A stretch of DNA of 10,441 nucleotides from Stramonita haemastoma (Eukaryota > Mollusca > Gastropoda > Neogastropoda > Muricidae), in the NCBI GenBank assembly GCA_030674155.1, contig CM060344.1, forward strand, positions 24,223,158 to 24,233,598, read 5' to 3'. Shown here in pieces: positions 1 through 6,819 of this stretch. The position numbers were made by a program, and so were the translations under genes. The stretch's first letter is position 1; each line of letters opens with the position of its first letter. Under the pieces are notes generated by a model that worked only from the letters and a program-made list of their open reading frames with translations, ran no database searches and was not told the DNA's origin.

Positions 1-333
1 AAGCTCAATCCCAGTGATGACAGGCCCAATTATGTGTCTTATTGATTCTGAGTCTTTGTTGAGGCATGCATTTAAGGTTTTTTTTTTGGTTTGTTTGTTT
101 TATTTGTCCCCCCCCCCCCCCCCCTTCCAAACCAAGACAGCACTGAATCTGATCGAAAATAGTAACCTTTATTATTCTCTGCGATGGTCTTGTTGTGGGG
201 GTTACGTGAAAATCCCAGCGGATATTTCCAATTTATACACTACAACTCAAACAGCAAGGAAACGGGTTTTTTTCTACCTAATAACAAAAACAAAAAAAAC
301 AACAACAACAACAAAAACCCACCACTACTGGGG
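1..333. other. Unassigned AT-rich non-coding DNA with simple repeats
   Basis: No gene is supported here. The stretch contains a T-rich run near 79-100, a C17 tract (108-124) and an A/AAC-rich simple repeat (about 285-316). An open frame crosses it but runs through the homopolymers and shows no recognisable domain, so I do not call it coding. A perfect 8-bp inverted repeat (ACCACTAC at 321-328, GTAGTGGT at 333-340, 4-base loop) sits at the right edge, at the start of the direct repeat listed separately. Confidence 0.6.
108..124. repeat. Poly-C tract, C17
   Basis: This is an uninterrupted run of 17 C. Similar C or G homopolymers recur in the window at 1441-1455, 2502-2516, 3969-3993 and 10370-10380. 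Read on the other strand it is a G-run able to join G-quadruplex structures. Length in the assembly may be unreliable because homopolymers are error-prone. Confidence 0.95.
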
Positions 334-403
334 TAGTGGTTGATAGATACAATCCCTAAATCCGTTAAGTCCGCTGGGACTTTGATATAATCGACAAACA
401 AAC
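334..403. repeat. Direct repeat, copy 1 of 2 (about 70 bp)
   Basis: This segment matches 448-514 with roughly three quarters identity by eye and a small gap. Shared blocks are CCCTAAATC, TCCGCTGGGACT and the end CAAACAAAC. Inside copy 1, AGTCC and GGACT form a small 5-bp stem around GCTG. The pair could be a local duplication or two degraded copies of a dispersed element; I do not recognise the family. Confidence 0.75.
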
Positions 404-447
404 TTTCTGTCTAGAGGTAAATTTAAAAGTTGGCTGCTTGGAAATGG

Positions 448-514
448 TAGTAGGTTGATACCGTCCCTAAATCGGAGAACTCCGCTGGGACTCTGTATTA
501 ATCAGCAAACAAAC
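448..514. repeat. Direct repeat, copy 2 of 2 (about 67 bp)
   Basis: This is the second copy of the unit at 334-403, in the same orientation and about 112 bp downstream. The 45-bp spacer between the copies shows no obvious similarity to them. The divergence between copies suggests an old duplication. Confidence 0.75.
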
Positions 515-519
515 AGCGT

Positions 520-1135
520 TCTATCAGCTCGGCTGCCTGTCACAGAGGAGTTTGTTTCTAAAGACTTTGCTTTTCTGCAAACATTTTTTTTTCTTTTTTT
601 TTTGGTTTTGGTTTCGGTAGTTATTTACCCACGTCTACGATCTTACCACCGCCCGACACCTTCAATCTGTCAGTTTTGTGTGAAAGAGCAGGCCAGCTGG
701 CCCATTATAGGCTAACCATGGCCAGGCGGCTTCACCACAGACAAAAGGAGAGGAATCTCAATGCCCTGCCCCTCAGTCACAAGACTAAATAAGCCCAGCA
801 GCACTGGGGCTGCAAATTCCCACAGCCAGCATGAGGTGAAATTACCAATGGTCAGGGGGTCAGTGTAGCATGCATCACTAGGAATTTTCCACTTGCTGCT
901 TTGACCTTGGTAATTGTTGTTGGTGATGGTGGTGTTATCATTAAAGTCCCAGTAGAGTTGGTGTTGTTAAAGTCCAAGCGCTTGCTTTTTTCAGTTTAGA
1001 GACTTTACACAAGGACACGTTCGATTGTCACCTGTCACTGTTCACTGCTCTACAGTGTTTTTCTGTCGTTTCTCGGAGTGAAACCGATAAATCAAAGGGA
1101 CGTGCCAGTGAGAAAATAAGTATAGTGTTGCGTGC
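520..1135. other. Unassigned non-coding stretch
   Basis: I see no gene here. A T-rich interval covers about 584-610. A perfect 12-bp palindrome, GGCCAGCTGGCC, lies at 691-702. The phrase TTAAAGTCC appears twice (about 940-980) within a GTT/GGT-rich patch. Short open frames on both strands end quickly and carry no domain. Confidence 0.5.
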
Positions 1136-1145
1136 TCAGGGAGGG

Positions 1146-1210
1146 GCGCGCGCGCGCGTGTATGTGTGGTGTGTGTGTGTGTGTGTGCGTGAATGCTTGC
1201 GTGCGCGCGT
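1146..1210. repeat. Mixed (GC)n/(GT)n alternating purine-pyrimidine tract
   Basis: An alternating GC run (about 1146-1158) passes into GT repeats (to about 1190) and, after a short break, another GCGCGC/GT patch (1201-1210). Alternating purine-pyrimidine DNA of this kind is known to favour Z-DNA under negative supercoiling. The opposite-strand open frame here is only Thr-His/Ala-Arg repeat translation. Confidence 0.9.
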
Positions 1211-1382
1211 GTATTTAATATTTCATTCTTTTTATTTTGAGGATAATGGACTAAGCACCCATGTGCTTTTTTTATACCCAGTCGTCGTACGCATTTGGTT
1301 TTGTAAATTTTCTCATCGTTCCCACCAGCACACAATGATCTACTCTTGAGAAAACTGGAACAGGTTTAACGTGTGTGCAAGG

Positions 1383-1574
1383 TATTTTATGTGCGTTCGC
1401 ACTTAGGGCCTTGGTTTATGGTCTCATCCGGACTTGGGGAGGGGGGGGGGGGGGGAGTTAGTGGATTCAGCATGGATGTGAACTTCAGGAGGGAAAGTCC
1501 CCTGAAATGAGATTTGACCCCGGGAAGGCAGATTGCTAGTCCAATGCGCAGCCTGCAACCACCAGGCTATACTA

Positions 1575-1576
<2 letters not shown>
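1383..1576 (-). mobile_element. tRNA-headed SINE, group 2, 3'-truncated
   Basis: Read on the minus strand, an A-box-like TAGCCTGGTGG (1559-1569) and a degenerate B-box-like GGGTCAAATC (1511-1520) are followed by a spacer containing a G15 tract (plus strand). Next comes the motif CGGATGAGAC.ATAAACC.AGG, also present in the copies near 8255-8285 and 9390-9410 and in the group 1 SINEs at 3311-3735 and 4222-4659. The element fades shortly after this motif, so the 3' body is missing. The 5' end abuts the GT array at 1577. The copy looks old, with mismatches in both promoter boxes. Confidence 0.7.
1441..1455. repeat. Poly-G tract, G15
   Basis: This uninterrupted G run lies inside the minus-strand SINE copy, where the related copies carry a shorter C-rich CCACCCCC-type segment. 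It probably grew by slippage from that segment. Confidence 0.95.

Positions 1577-1617
<41 letters not shown>
1577..1617. repeat. (GT)n microsatellite, about 20 units
   Basis: This is an uninterrupted GT array. It begins directly at the 5' end of the minus-strand SINE copy, so the SINE may have inserted at, or seeded, the array. Confidence 0.98.
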
Positions 1618-1620
<3 letters not shown>

Positions 1621-1794
1621 TTGCAGATGTATGCGTGCAAGTGCGCATTCTGTAAGCAAGCGTGCAGGCGTATCACTGACATTATTCATAGCCCCTTGTA
1701 CCGCAAAAAATGTGATCTATTAAACAAAAAGGATAAACATAACGATGATGTTAAGTTGCATATTACTGTAGAAAATAGCACACAAAGCTTTGTT

Positions 1795-1814
1795 CACACA
1801 CACGCGCGCGCGCG

Positions 1815-1894
<80 letters not shown>
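1795..1894. repeat. (CA)n array with internal (GC)7
   Basis: CA repeats enclose a GC block (1804-1817), then continue as CA to 1894 with one break (CACCAC near 1821). Together they make about 100 bp of almost perfectly alternating purine-pyrimidine sequence. The Thr-His-rich open frame over it is repeat translation, not a protein gene. Confidence 0.97.
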
Positions 1895-1896
<2 letters not shown>

Positions 1897-2137
1897 GAAG
1901 CGAACAATAAAGAGCGTCAGTATATCTATCTATCCCTTAGTCTGGCGACCGTGAGTGCACTCCCCGAAGACATGACAACCAGTTCCCTGCAAAAGTGCAT
2001 TCCTCTCTCTAAAATTTAAAAATGGGGATGGGGGGGATATAGTGCTCCTCCAAATATTGAAATGGGACCTCCGTTGGTTTTTTTTGTTGTTGTCAGTTGC
2101 ATAGACAATTATACATTAGAAACATTCTAATGTTCGG

Positions 2138-2238
<101 letters not shown>

Positions 2239-2337
2239 TTTTACACTTTTTACTAAATTTCGTTTTTAAGGCGTTGAGTTGCAGACGTGAGGAACAGCCA
2301 ACAAACAGCTTTGATCTGCAATGAAGTAGCCTAGTTC

Positions 2338-2358
2338 TTGATTGATTGATTGATTGAT
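2338..2358. repeat. (TTGA)n short tandem repeat, about 5 units
   Basis: A perfect tetranucleotide run (TTGA/TGAT) of about 21 bp, followed by TCAGG and another TATTGATCAG. It has no coding context. Confidence 0.95.
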
Positions 2359-2359
2359 C

Positions 2360-2841
2360 AGGTATTGATCAGTTTTCGCCGTATTATTCGATTGAAATAC
2401 GAACTTAACTTTGTGATATTTGTTTCGTTTCTAAACATTAAAAAAACATTTCTTGGCTTTAAAGGAAAAATAGTTGGTGGTGGTGGGGTTTTGTTGTTGA
2501 TGGGGGGGGGGGGGGGTTGCTGTTTGGAGGGCTTTTTTCTTCTAAGGATGGATTGAGACCAGCTTATTATACTTTACTTGAAGGTAGCGGGCTTATTAAA
2601 TTTTTGTGCATAGCGCACCACGTTTCGCGATCGAGTCACGAATAATGGCCAAAAAGATCTAAACACAGCATGAATCAACTACCAACAGCGTAGATCTAGC
2701 TGTTTTGCATTCCCGAGTGATTTTTGTTTTAGGTACAAATTATTCGGGTGGAGTTTCAGTTTTAAATTAAGAACTATAGGGTTACACTCATCGTCGTCGA
2801 AAGTCGCTTTCGACAAATTTACTGATTAATATTATGGGTTT
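2360..2841. other. Unassigned stretch leading into the assembly gap
   Basis: I see no gene here. It contains a G15 tract (2502-2516) in a GGT/GTT-rich patch. Complex, non-repetitive-looking sequence follows from about 2580, including CGCGATCGAG near 2627. Close to the gap, at 2796-2814, is a perfect 8-bp inverted repeat (GTCGAAAG / CTTTCGAC, 3-base loop). The complex part could be a dispersed repeat, but no second copy is present in this window to prove it. Confidence 0.4.
2796..2814. repeat. Short perfect inverted repeat (8-bp arms, 3-base loop)
   Basis: GTCGAAAG, TCG, CTTTCGAC form a tight potential hairpin, preceded by a TCGTC run, 28 bp before the N gap. It may be the terminal part of a repeat that the assembler could not cross. 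No function can be assigned. Confidence 0.7.
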
Positions 2842-2941
2842 NNNNNNNNNNNNNNNNNNNNNNNNNNNNNNNNNNNNNNNNNNNNNNNNNNNNNNNNNNN
2901 NNNNNNNNNNNNNNNNNNNNNNNNNNNNNNNNNNNNNNNNN
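2842..2941. other. Assembly gap (100 N)
   Basis: Exactly 100 N. This is the conventional size for a scaffold join of unknown length, so the true distance and content are not known. Open frames reading through it are meaningless. Confidence 0.99.
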
Positions 2942-2951
2942 AAGGTAGAAG

Positions 2952-3068
2952 CAAAGAGAGGGATAGAAAAGAGAGAATCGTTAGGACAAACTATCCAGGT
3001 GGGGATGCTATTAGTACTGACAGGGCCCCCAGCATCACCACATGGGGTAGGCGGGGTATTTGAAGAGA
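2952..3068. repeat. Dispersed repeat, copy 1 (abuts the gap)
   Basis: The first 22 bases of this segment are identical to those starting at 10295. Diverged but alignable sequence follows, with shared words near CTATCCAG/TTTCCAG, GGACGCTATT/GGATGCTATT and TACTGA. Both copies then enter a C-rich patch and CACA(T)GGGG. The left part of this copy is probably lost in the gap. Family unknown. Confidence 0.7.
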
Positions 3069-3310
3069 GTTCTGGACGCAAACTTCTCAACCAGGGTGCA
3101 CTTAGGCAGTGGTTCCTGGGTGGGGATGAATGAGGAGGCAGAGTGCATCATTACTCTGGGTGACCCTTAGGGAGTGAGGGTGGGAAACACGCAACAACAG
3201 GTCTGGTTGACAGGAGATTAGTGCTAAATTTGTAAAGCCAAACTGTAAGGGGGGGGAGCAACACAACAAAACAGCCGGACTGGAATTCAGTCTCCCTTAC
3301 CTCCTTGAGG
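3069..3310. other. Unassigned stretch
   Basis: No gene, tRNA-like box or repeat pair was recognised. It is G-rich in places (GGGTGGGG near 3119, a run of 8 G near 3249). It may be a continuation of the dispersed repeat to its left. Confidence 0.4.
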
Positions 3311-3735
3311 TGTACTTGTATTTTGTATTTTGTATCACGTTATGTCACAGCAGATTTCTCTGCGTGAAATTCGGGCTGCTCTCCCGGGAGAACGCATCGC
3401 CGAAGTGCAGCGCCTACCCATTTTCTTTTTCTTTTTCCTGCATGCAACTGTATTTTGTTTCCCTATCAGAGTGGATTTTTTCTACAGAATTTTTGCCAGG
3501 GTCAAGCCCCTTGTTGCCGTGGATTCTTTTTACATGCGCTAAATAGTGATGTGTAACACATGGGACCTCGGTTTATCATCTCATCCAAAAGACTAGCGCC
3601 CAGACCACCACTCAAAGTCTAATGGATGGGGGAAAAGTTTCGGGCCCAAACGGGGTACGAACCACCGCACACTCACCCAGACTTTTTGCTTTCTAGGCAA
3701 GGCGCGTGACCACCTAGACCATCGATCCACCAGGA
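3311..3735 (-). mobile_element. tRNA-headed SINE, group 1, near full length
   Basis: SINEs are short non-autonomous retroelements transcribed by RNA polymerase III and copied by LINE machinery. Read on the minus strand: an A box TGGTCTAGGTG (3711-3721) fitting TRGYNNARNNG; a B box GGTTCGTACCC (3653-3663) with one mismatch to GGTTCRANNCC; the conserved central block with GGATGAGATGATAAACCGAGGTCCC, GCGCATGTAAAA and CCACGGCAACAAGG; then GAGAGCAGCCCGAATTTCACGCAGAGAAATCTGC and a tail of ATACAAA-type units (3313-3337). Length is about 425 bp. The plus copy at 4222-4659 has the same parts in the same order. The layout and core words match SINEs I recall from gastropods; the formal family name needs a repeat library. 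I could not define target-site duplications. Confidence 0.88.
3653..3663 (-). promoter_or_regulatory. Pol III B box of the minus-strand SINE
   Basis: GGTTCGTACCC on the minus strand differs at one position from GGTTCRANNCC. It lies about 48 bp downstream of the A box (3711-3721), longer than in a standard tRNA gene. Confidence 0.7.
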
Positions 3736-3786
3736 TGCACTGTACTGAAATTTTCAGGCAAAATATGTTGTCTAAGTTGAACGTAG

Positions 3787-3932
3787 CAGAGACCATAAAA
3801 CCGTGCTTCTGTGTGCAAACACAAATTTAGTGCACGTAAAAGAACCCACGGTAACAAGAGTTATCCCTGGCAATTTTTTCCTGTAGATAAAAAAGCCATG
3901 TAGTCCAGCAGTAAATGCAAGGAAAATGGGCA
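3787..3932 (+). mobile_element. Partial SINE, group 1 (central domain only)
   Basis: On the plus strand this carries GAGACCATAAAACCG, TTAGTGCACGTAAAAGAACC, CACGGTAACAAG, CCCTGGCAA and CTGTAGATAAAAA, in the same order as the central domain of the full copies. The tRNA-like head and the GAGAGCAGCCCGAATTTC 3' segment are absent. It is therefore truncated at both ends or heavily decayed. It lies between an oppositely oriented full copy and a same-strand full copy. Confidence 0.85.
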
Positions 3933-3968
3933 AAACCTGCAAATGAGAGTGACAGCATGCCTCTTGGA

Positions 3969-3993
3969 CCCCCCCCCCCCCCCCCCCCCCCCC
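3969..3993. repeat. Poly-C tract, C25
   Basis: This is the longest C homopolymer in the window, just downstream of the partial SINE. On the minus strand it reads as poly-G and gives a meaningless Gly run in the open frames. Confidence 0.97.
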
Positions 3994-4097
3994 TCTGCAA
4001 TATTGGCATAGGAAACACTGTACTGGCCTTCTGTTTCCGTCTTTATTTGATATTTAAAGATATGTGGCCTACTTATAGACCATGACAAATGTAAACA

Positions 4098-4221
4098 TTC
4101 CCCTAACTTATCCCTACCCTTCTCTCTCCTATTCTACCCCACCCTTCCCCCAAACCTGCCCCAATTCCTCCCCCTCCACCCTCACCTACCTCCCTCCCCC
4201 ACCCTATCACTCCTCCTCTCT
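4098..4221. repeat. C/T-rich low-complexity tract
   Basis: This pyrimidine-rich stretch holds many CCCTA, CCCC and CTCC words. It runs directly into the SINE head, and a similar tract resumes at 4660-4750 beyond the SINE tail. It is strongly strand-asymmetric (very few G). The CCCTAA-like words are scattered, not a telomeric array. Confidence 0.8.
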
Positions 4222-4227
4222 AATCGG

Positions 4228-4238
4228 TGGTCTAGAGG
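4228..4238 (+). promoter_or_regulatory. Pol III A box of the plus-strand SINE
   Basis: TGGTCTAGAGG is an exact fit to the internal promoter consensus TRGYNNARNNG near the 5' end of the element. Confidence 0.75.
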
Positions 4239-4292
4239 TAACGCATCTGATCTGTCTAGAAAGCCAAAAGGTCTGGGTCAGAGATGTGCCGT

Positions 4293-4303
4293 GGTTCAAA
4301 TCC
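4293..4303 (+). promoter_or_regulatory. Pol III B box of the plus-strand SINE
   Basis: GGTTCAAATCC is an exact fit to GGTTCRANNCC, 54 bp downstream of the A box. The wide spacing suggests an ancestor tRNA with a long variable arm, or an insertion in the head. Confidence 0.75.
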
Positions 4304-4613
4304 CGTTTAGGCCCCAAACTTTCCCACCATCCATTAGACCATGAGTGGTGATCTGGGTGTTAGTCTTTTGGATGATACGATAAAACCAGGTCCCGTGTGT
4401 TAGACATAATTATTTAGCGCACGTAAAAGCACCCACGGCAACAAGGGAGTTGTTACAGGCAAAATTCTGTAGAAAAAAAAGCCACTCTGATAGAAAAAAC
4501 AAGTAATATAGTTGCAAACAGGAAATTTTTTTTTTAATGTGTGGTGTTGCTTTTGTGGTGACATGATTTTCCTGGGGAGAGCAGCCCGAATTTCATGCAG
4601 AGAAATCTGCCGT

Positions 4614-4659
4614 TATAGAATAGAATAGTGGTATAGAATAGAGTAGAAGAGAATAGAAT
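4614..4659 (+). repeat. (TAGAA)n-type SINE tail
   Basis: Degenerate TAGAA/TAGAATAG units end the plus-strand SINE. The minus copy at 3311-3735 ends instead in ATACAAA-type units, so the tails of the two copies diverged or were seeded differently. Confidence 0.8.
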
Positions 4660-5540
4660 CCCCTGACCTCTCCCCCTCACCCTCACCTCCCGTCATATTC
4701 TAGCCCCTCTCCCACCCTTAATTAGCCCTACCCCCTAACCTACCTCCCCTCTAACTTATATAAAACAAAATCACACAGCCTGTTTCAAAATCTAAACACA
4801 CGTAAACCGTAAACAAGGTGCGTATGCGTATTATGTGCATTCCCCTATCCCTCTAGTCACGCCCAGGATTATTTAATTTCACCCATCACTTGTTCCAGAC
4901 AGGTAAACAGTAATTTGTAAAATGTCATATAAAAATTGTTGCTTCATTTCCATAGCATAGAAGCTTTTATCTGGACTACTAAGCAACTTCGAACAATAAA
5001 AAGGGATATAATTGTTAAGATACCTGTGAGGGGGAAATAATATTGACACGAAATAGCACACACACAGCATGTTTGAAAATCTAACCATAAGTTAAAAAGG
5101 TTCATATACAGCAAAAGAATTCACAGTTTCCAGACAGTGGTCCTTCGCAGATTTTCTGTAGAAGATTTCCCCTCTTAAATCGAAAGAGTTGCACATCCAG
5201 GTGGCAAACTAAATAAATGAAAATAGAATAAAACAAACAGTTGGGTCGCACTGCACTTGTGGTAGCCTGCTCATTTCATTTCACGTTTACTTAGTAGGAT
5301 TTGCTCTTTTTAGAAGGGGGTGGGGGTGTCGTGGAATTTGTTTACAAGTACAATATCGCAAAAAATGACTCAGCGTAAATACAATATTCTAGGGGCAATG
5401 AACCTTTTTGAGACACTGAAACCGAACCTCTTCGAGTTAAAGGTACAGTGAAAGAGGATGACGAAACTCGTCAGCTTGGTAATGGTTAGCATGTCAGTCT
5501 CTATTACTTATACATTTTTTGTTCTGGGTTGAGGTTTTTA
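4660..5540. other. Unassigned non-coding stretch
   Basis: No gene is supported. The left end is a C/T-rich tract (to about 4755). A 24-bp near-direct repeat occurs at 4772-4795 and 5061-5084 (two mismatches). Most of the rest is AT-rich with stops in every frame. A small hairpin, GACGA AAC TCGTC (5459-5471), precedes a weak tRNA-like patch near 5472-5500. Confidence 0.5.
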
Positions 5541-5661
5541 TTTGTTTGTTTGCTTTGGAGTTTATTTCATTTTTGGCGGGGTATTTTCGGGTTTGATCCC
5601 GTTTTTATTTGTTGTTTATAGGGGTCTCTTACAACGCAGTAAACCATCCTTTTTTTACCCT

Positions 5662-5663
<2 letters not shown>

Positions 5664-5694
<31 letters not shown>
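5664..5694. repeat. Poly-T tract, T31
   Basis: An uninterrupted run of 31 T, with a shorter T8 run just upstream (5650-5657). On the minus strand it is a poly-A and might mark the 3' end of a retrotransposed copy, but I recognise no element body on the minus-strand 5' side (higher coordinates). Confidence 0.95.
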
Positions 5695-5698
<4 letters not shown>

Positions 5699-5935
5699 CC
5701 TCGTCTTCTGTGACGTCCCTGTCCTGCTGTTCCCACGCCGCTCATTTCAATTCCCGCGCCACAGCCATATCCTGATTTGTTGTGTCTCATCCTCAGGGTC
5801 AGGAGGCCACAGGGTTGACCCTTTATTATAGTGTTGGCTGGGGCGACCGAACAGCTGGTTTTTAACCTTGCTGTAATCGTATATAATTGCCTGTTTTTCT
5901 GTAGTTTTGTTTTTGTTTGTTTGTTTGATTTTGTT
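5695..5935. other. Unassigned stretch
   Basis: No gene or repeat family was recognised. The right end (about 5906-5935) is TTTG-rich. On the minus strand this reads CAAA-rich and follows the SINE-body fragment at 5936-6075, so it may be that element's simple-repeat tail. Confidence 0.4.
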
Positions 5936-6075
5936 CCTCTTTTGAAGCTCTGAGGTTCACCATCAGAAATATATTTTTTATGTATGCAACCGTTTACCGA
6001 CCGTTAAAAGTAGTAGTCACTTTCCGATTTGTGGGATGAATTTGATACGACGTTTTAACATTTATAAGGTGACAG
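5936..6075 (-). mobile_element. Degraded SINE 3'-body fragment (group 2)
   Basis: On the plus strand this aligns with 8004-8120. Shared words include AGCTCTGAGGTTCACCAT / AGCTCTGATGTTCACCAT, TTTT..GTATG, CCGTTAA/CCATTAA, and ACGACG.TTTTAA against GGTTTTAAAACACGAC with rearrangement of spacing. Because the related copy lies downstream of a minus-strand tRNA-like head at 8421, I infer minus orientation. No head or promoter box was found here. Confidence 0.6.
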
Positions 6076-6122
6076 GTCTGATACGACTTCTATGGTTTGA
6101 TTGAAAGAAGAGACTTTTGCTT

Positions 6123-6206
6123 GGGGGGTGGGTGGGAGAGGGGGGGGGGTAGGATAGCTGAGGGACAGGCAAGAGAGCTAGCGGGGAGGGAGGGAGGGAG
6201 GGGGGA
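6123..6206 (+). repeat. Two G-rich tracts with G-quadruplex potential
   Basis: G-runs joined by 1-3 base loops lie at 6123-6150 (GGGGGG, GGG, GGG, then ten G) and 6183-6206 (four-G run, three AGGG units, then six G). Each has more than four runs of at least three G with short loops, the standard pattern for an intramolecular G-quadruplex. Function is unproven. Confidence 0.85.
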
Positions 6207-6299
6207 AGTTATATAATTATATTATATATTATACCACCATCGGTCAGTGTAAAACATGTTAAATAGTTGACAAAGCTATTCGGTCTGCCAGGGACAAAG

Positions 6300-6460
6300 A
6301 AATTATCTTCCAGAACCAAAAAAAAACAAAAAAAAACCCAAGAAAGGAAAAACAAAAACCAGACCAAAACAACAACAATAATAAATTTTTTAAAAGTTAA
6401 AAGCATAAGCAATCATAATAAAGATAAACGAAAACAACAACAGCAATGAGGACAACAGAG
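6300..6460. repeat. A-rich / CAA-rich low-complexity stretch
   Basis: Repeated A-runs broken by C, then CAACAACAA and AATAAT words. The short Lys/Gln-rich open frame here is compositional. No element body was recognised next to it. Confidence 0.6.
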
Positions 6461-6517
6461 AAAAACATGAAACCCTACATCACTGCACTGTGTGTACAGC
6501 CACACATGTATGTACAT

Positions 6518-6529
6518 GTAGGCCCCTAT
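6518..6529. repeat. Target-site duplication, left copy
   Basis: GTAGGCCCCTAT, 12 bp, is identical to 6820-6831. The two copies bracket the LINE fragment exactly, and sequence outside them does not match. Confidence 0.85.
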
Positions 6530-6819
6530 CATCAGTCATCAGTCAGTCCCATGCCCCAAAGGACGTAGGGGGGACATGAGAGAAGAGGCAACAGAGATCT
6601 TTTTCCATGCTTCACGATCCTGTGTGGCTAGTAGGAGGTGTTGTAGGGGTTGGGCGGTCCAGTCTTTGATGTTGTCAACCCATTTCTTTTGGCGGCCTCT
6701 TCTTCTCTTGCCCTCGACTGTTCCTTGCAGGATGGTTTTTGCTAGGGTGTTGTGTCTTGTGGTGTGACCAAACCACATCAGCTTTCTCCTCTTTATGGTG
6801 GAGAGCAAAGGCTCTTGGG
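6530..6819 (-). mobile_element. 5'-truncated non-LTR retrotransposon (LINE) insertion
   Basis: About 290 bp lie between perfect 12-bp direct repeats. Read on the minus strand, it opens in mid-ORF, codes for the end of a reverse-transcriptase polyprotein, reaches its stop at about 6541-6539 and finishes with a short tandem tail of ACTGATG/ACTGA units rather than poly-A. A stop codon almost at the 3' end and a short-repeat tail are known features of several LINE clades, RTE-like ones among them; I cannot fix the clade from this piece. Severe 5' truncation with target-site duplications is the usual result of incomplete target-primed reverse transcription. It is not autonomous. Confidence 0.9.
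6539..6819 (-). pseudogene. C-terminal fragment of LINE endonuclease/reverse-transcriptase ORF
   Basis: The frame reads PQEPLLSTIKRRKLMWFGH in its first residues, then LAKTILQGTVEGKRRRGRQ, WVDNIKDWT and SSLMSPLRPLGHGTD before the stop. The signature of a [KR]RRKL.WFGH motif, an ILQGT.EG.RRRGR basic patch and W.DNIK.WT is the tail found downstream of the catalytic palm and thumb in many animal LINE polyproteins. The endonuclease and the polymerase catalytic motifs are absent because of the 5' truncation, so no enzyme can be made. The frame is uninterrupted over some 93 residues. Codons upstream of the fragment lie outside the duplicated site and soon hit a stop (TGA at about 6839-6841), consistent with flanking host DNA. 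There is no methionine start at the 5' end. Confidence 0.9.

Larger units (their letters stand above)
4222..4659 (+). mobile_element. tRNA-headed SINE, group 1, near full length with intact boxes
   Basis: A box TGGTCTAGAGG (4228-4238) fits TRGYNNARNNG exactly, and B box GGTTCAAATCC (4293-4303) fits GGTTCRANNCC exactly. The central domain follows at about 4338-4500 (ATTAGACC.TGAGTGGTG, TAGTCTTTTGGATGA, GCGCACGTAAAA, CCACGGCAACAAGG, TTCTGTAGAAAAA). Then come a diverged T-rich spacer, the segment GGGGAGAGCAGCCCGAATTTC...AGAGAAATCTGC (about 4574-4611) and a TAGAA-type tail (about 4614-4659). It is the inverted counterpart of 3311-3735 and about the same length (some 435 bp). Of the copies here it has the best preserved promoter, though its body is diverged, so past mobility is clear and present activity is not. 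Confidence 0.9.

Noticed and set aside
334..514. CRISPR-like repeat-spacer unit
   Set aside because: Only two diverged 70-bp units, with a eukaryotic repeat context and no cas-like genes.
691..702. Perfect palindrome GGCCAGCTGGCC as a regulatory site
   Set aside because: A single 12-bp palindrome with no promoter or gene nearby; occasional occurrence by chance is expected.
2788..3133. Open frames running through the N gap
   Set aside because: A third of each frame is unknown sequence, and the flanks belong to a dispersed repeat and unassigned DNA.
3310..3546. Two overlapping plus-strand open frames of 70-78 codons
   Set aside because: They lie on the antisense of the minus-strand SINE and are shadows of its body.
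3279..3756. ACTGGAATTCAG / ACTGAAATTTTCAG as target-site duplication of the minus-strand SINE
   Set aside because: The match is imperfect, and the left copy lies about 20 bp away from the SINE tail instead of touching it.
4228..4303. A genuine tRNA gene
   Set aside because: The boxes are good, but the spacing is too wide, a cloverleaf is not evident, and a SINE body and tail follow directly.
4098..4755. Telomere-like CCCTAA words in the C/T-rich tracts
   Set aside because: They are isolated and irregular, without any tandem CCCTAA array.
6576..6767. Plus-strand open frame opposite the LINE fragment
   Set aside because: It is the antisense shadow of the LINE frame, which has clear family motifs on the minus strand.
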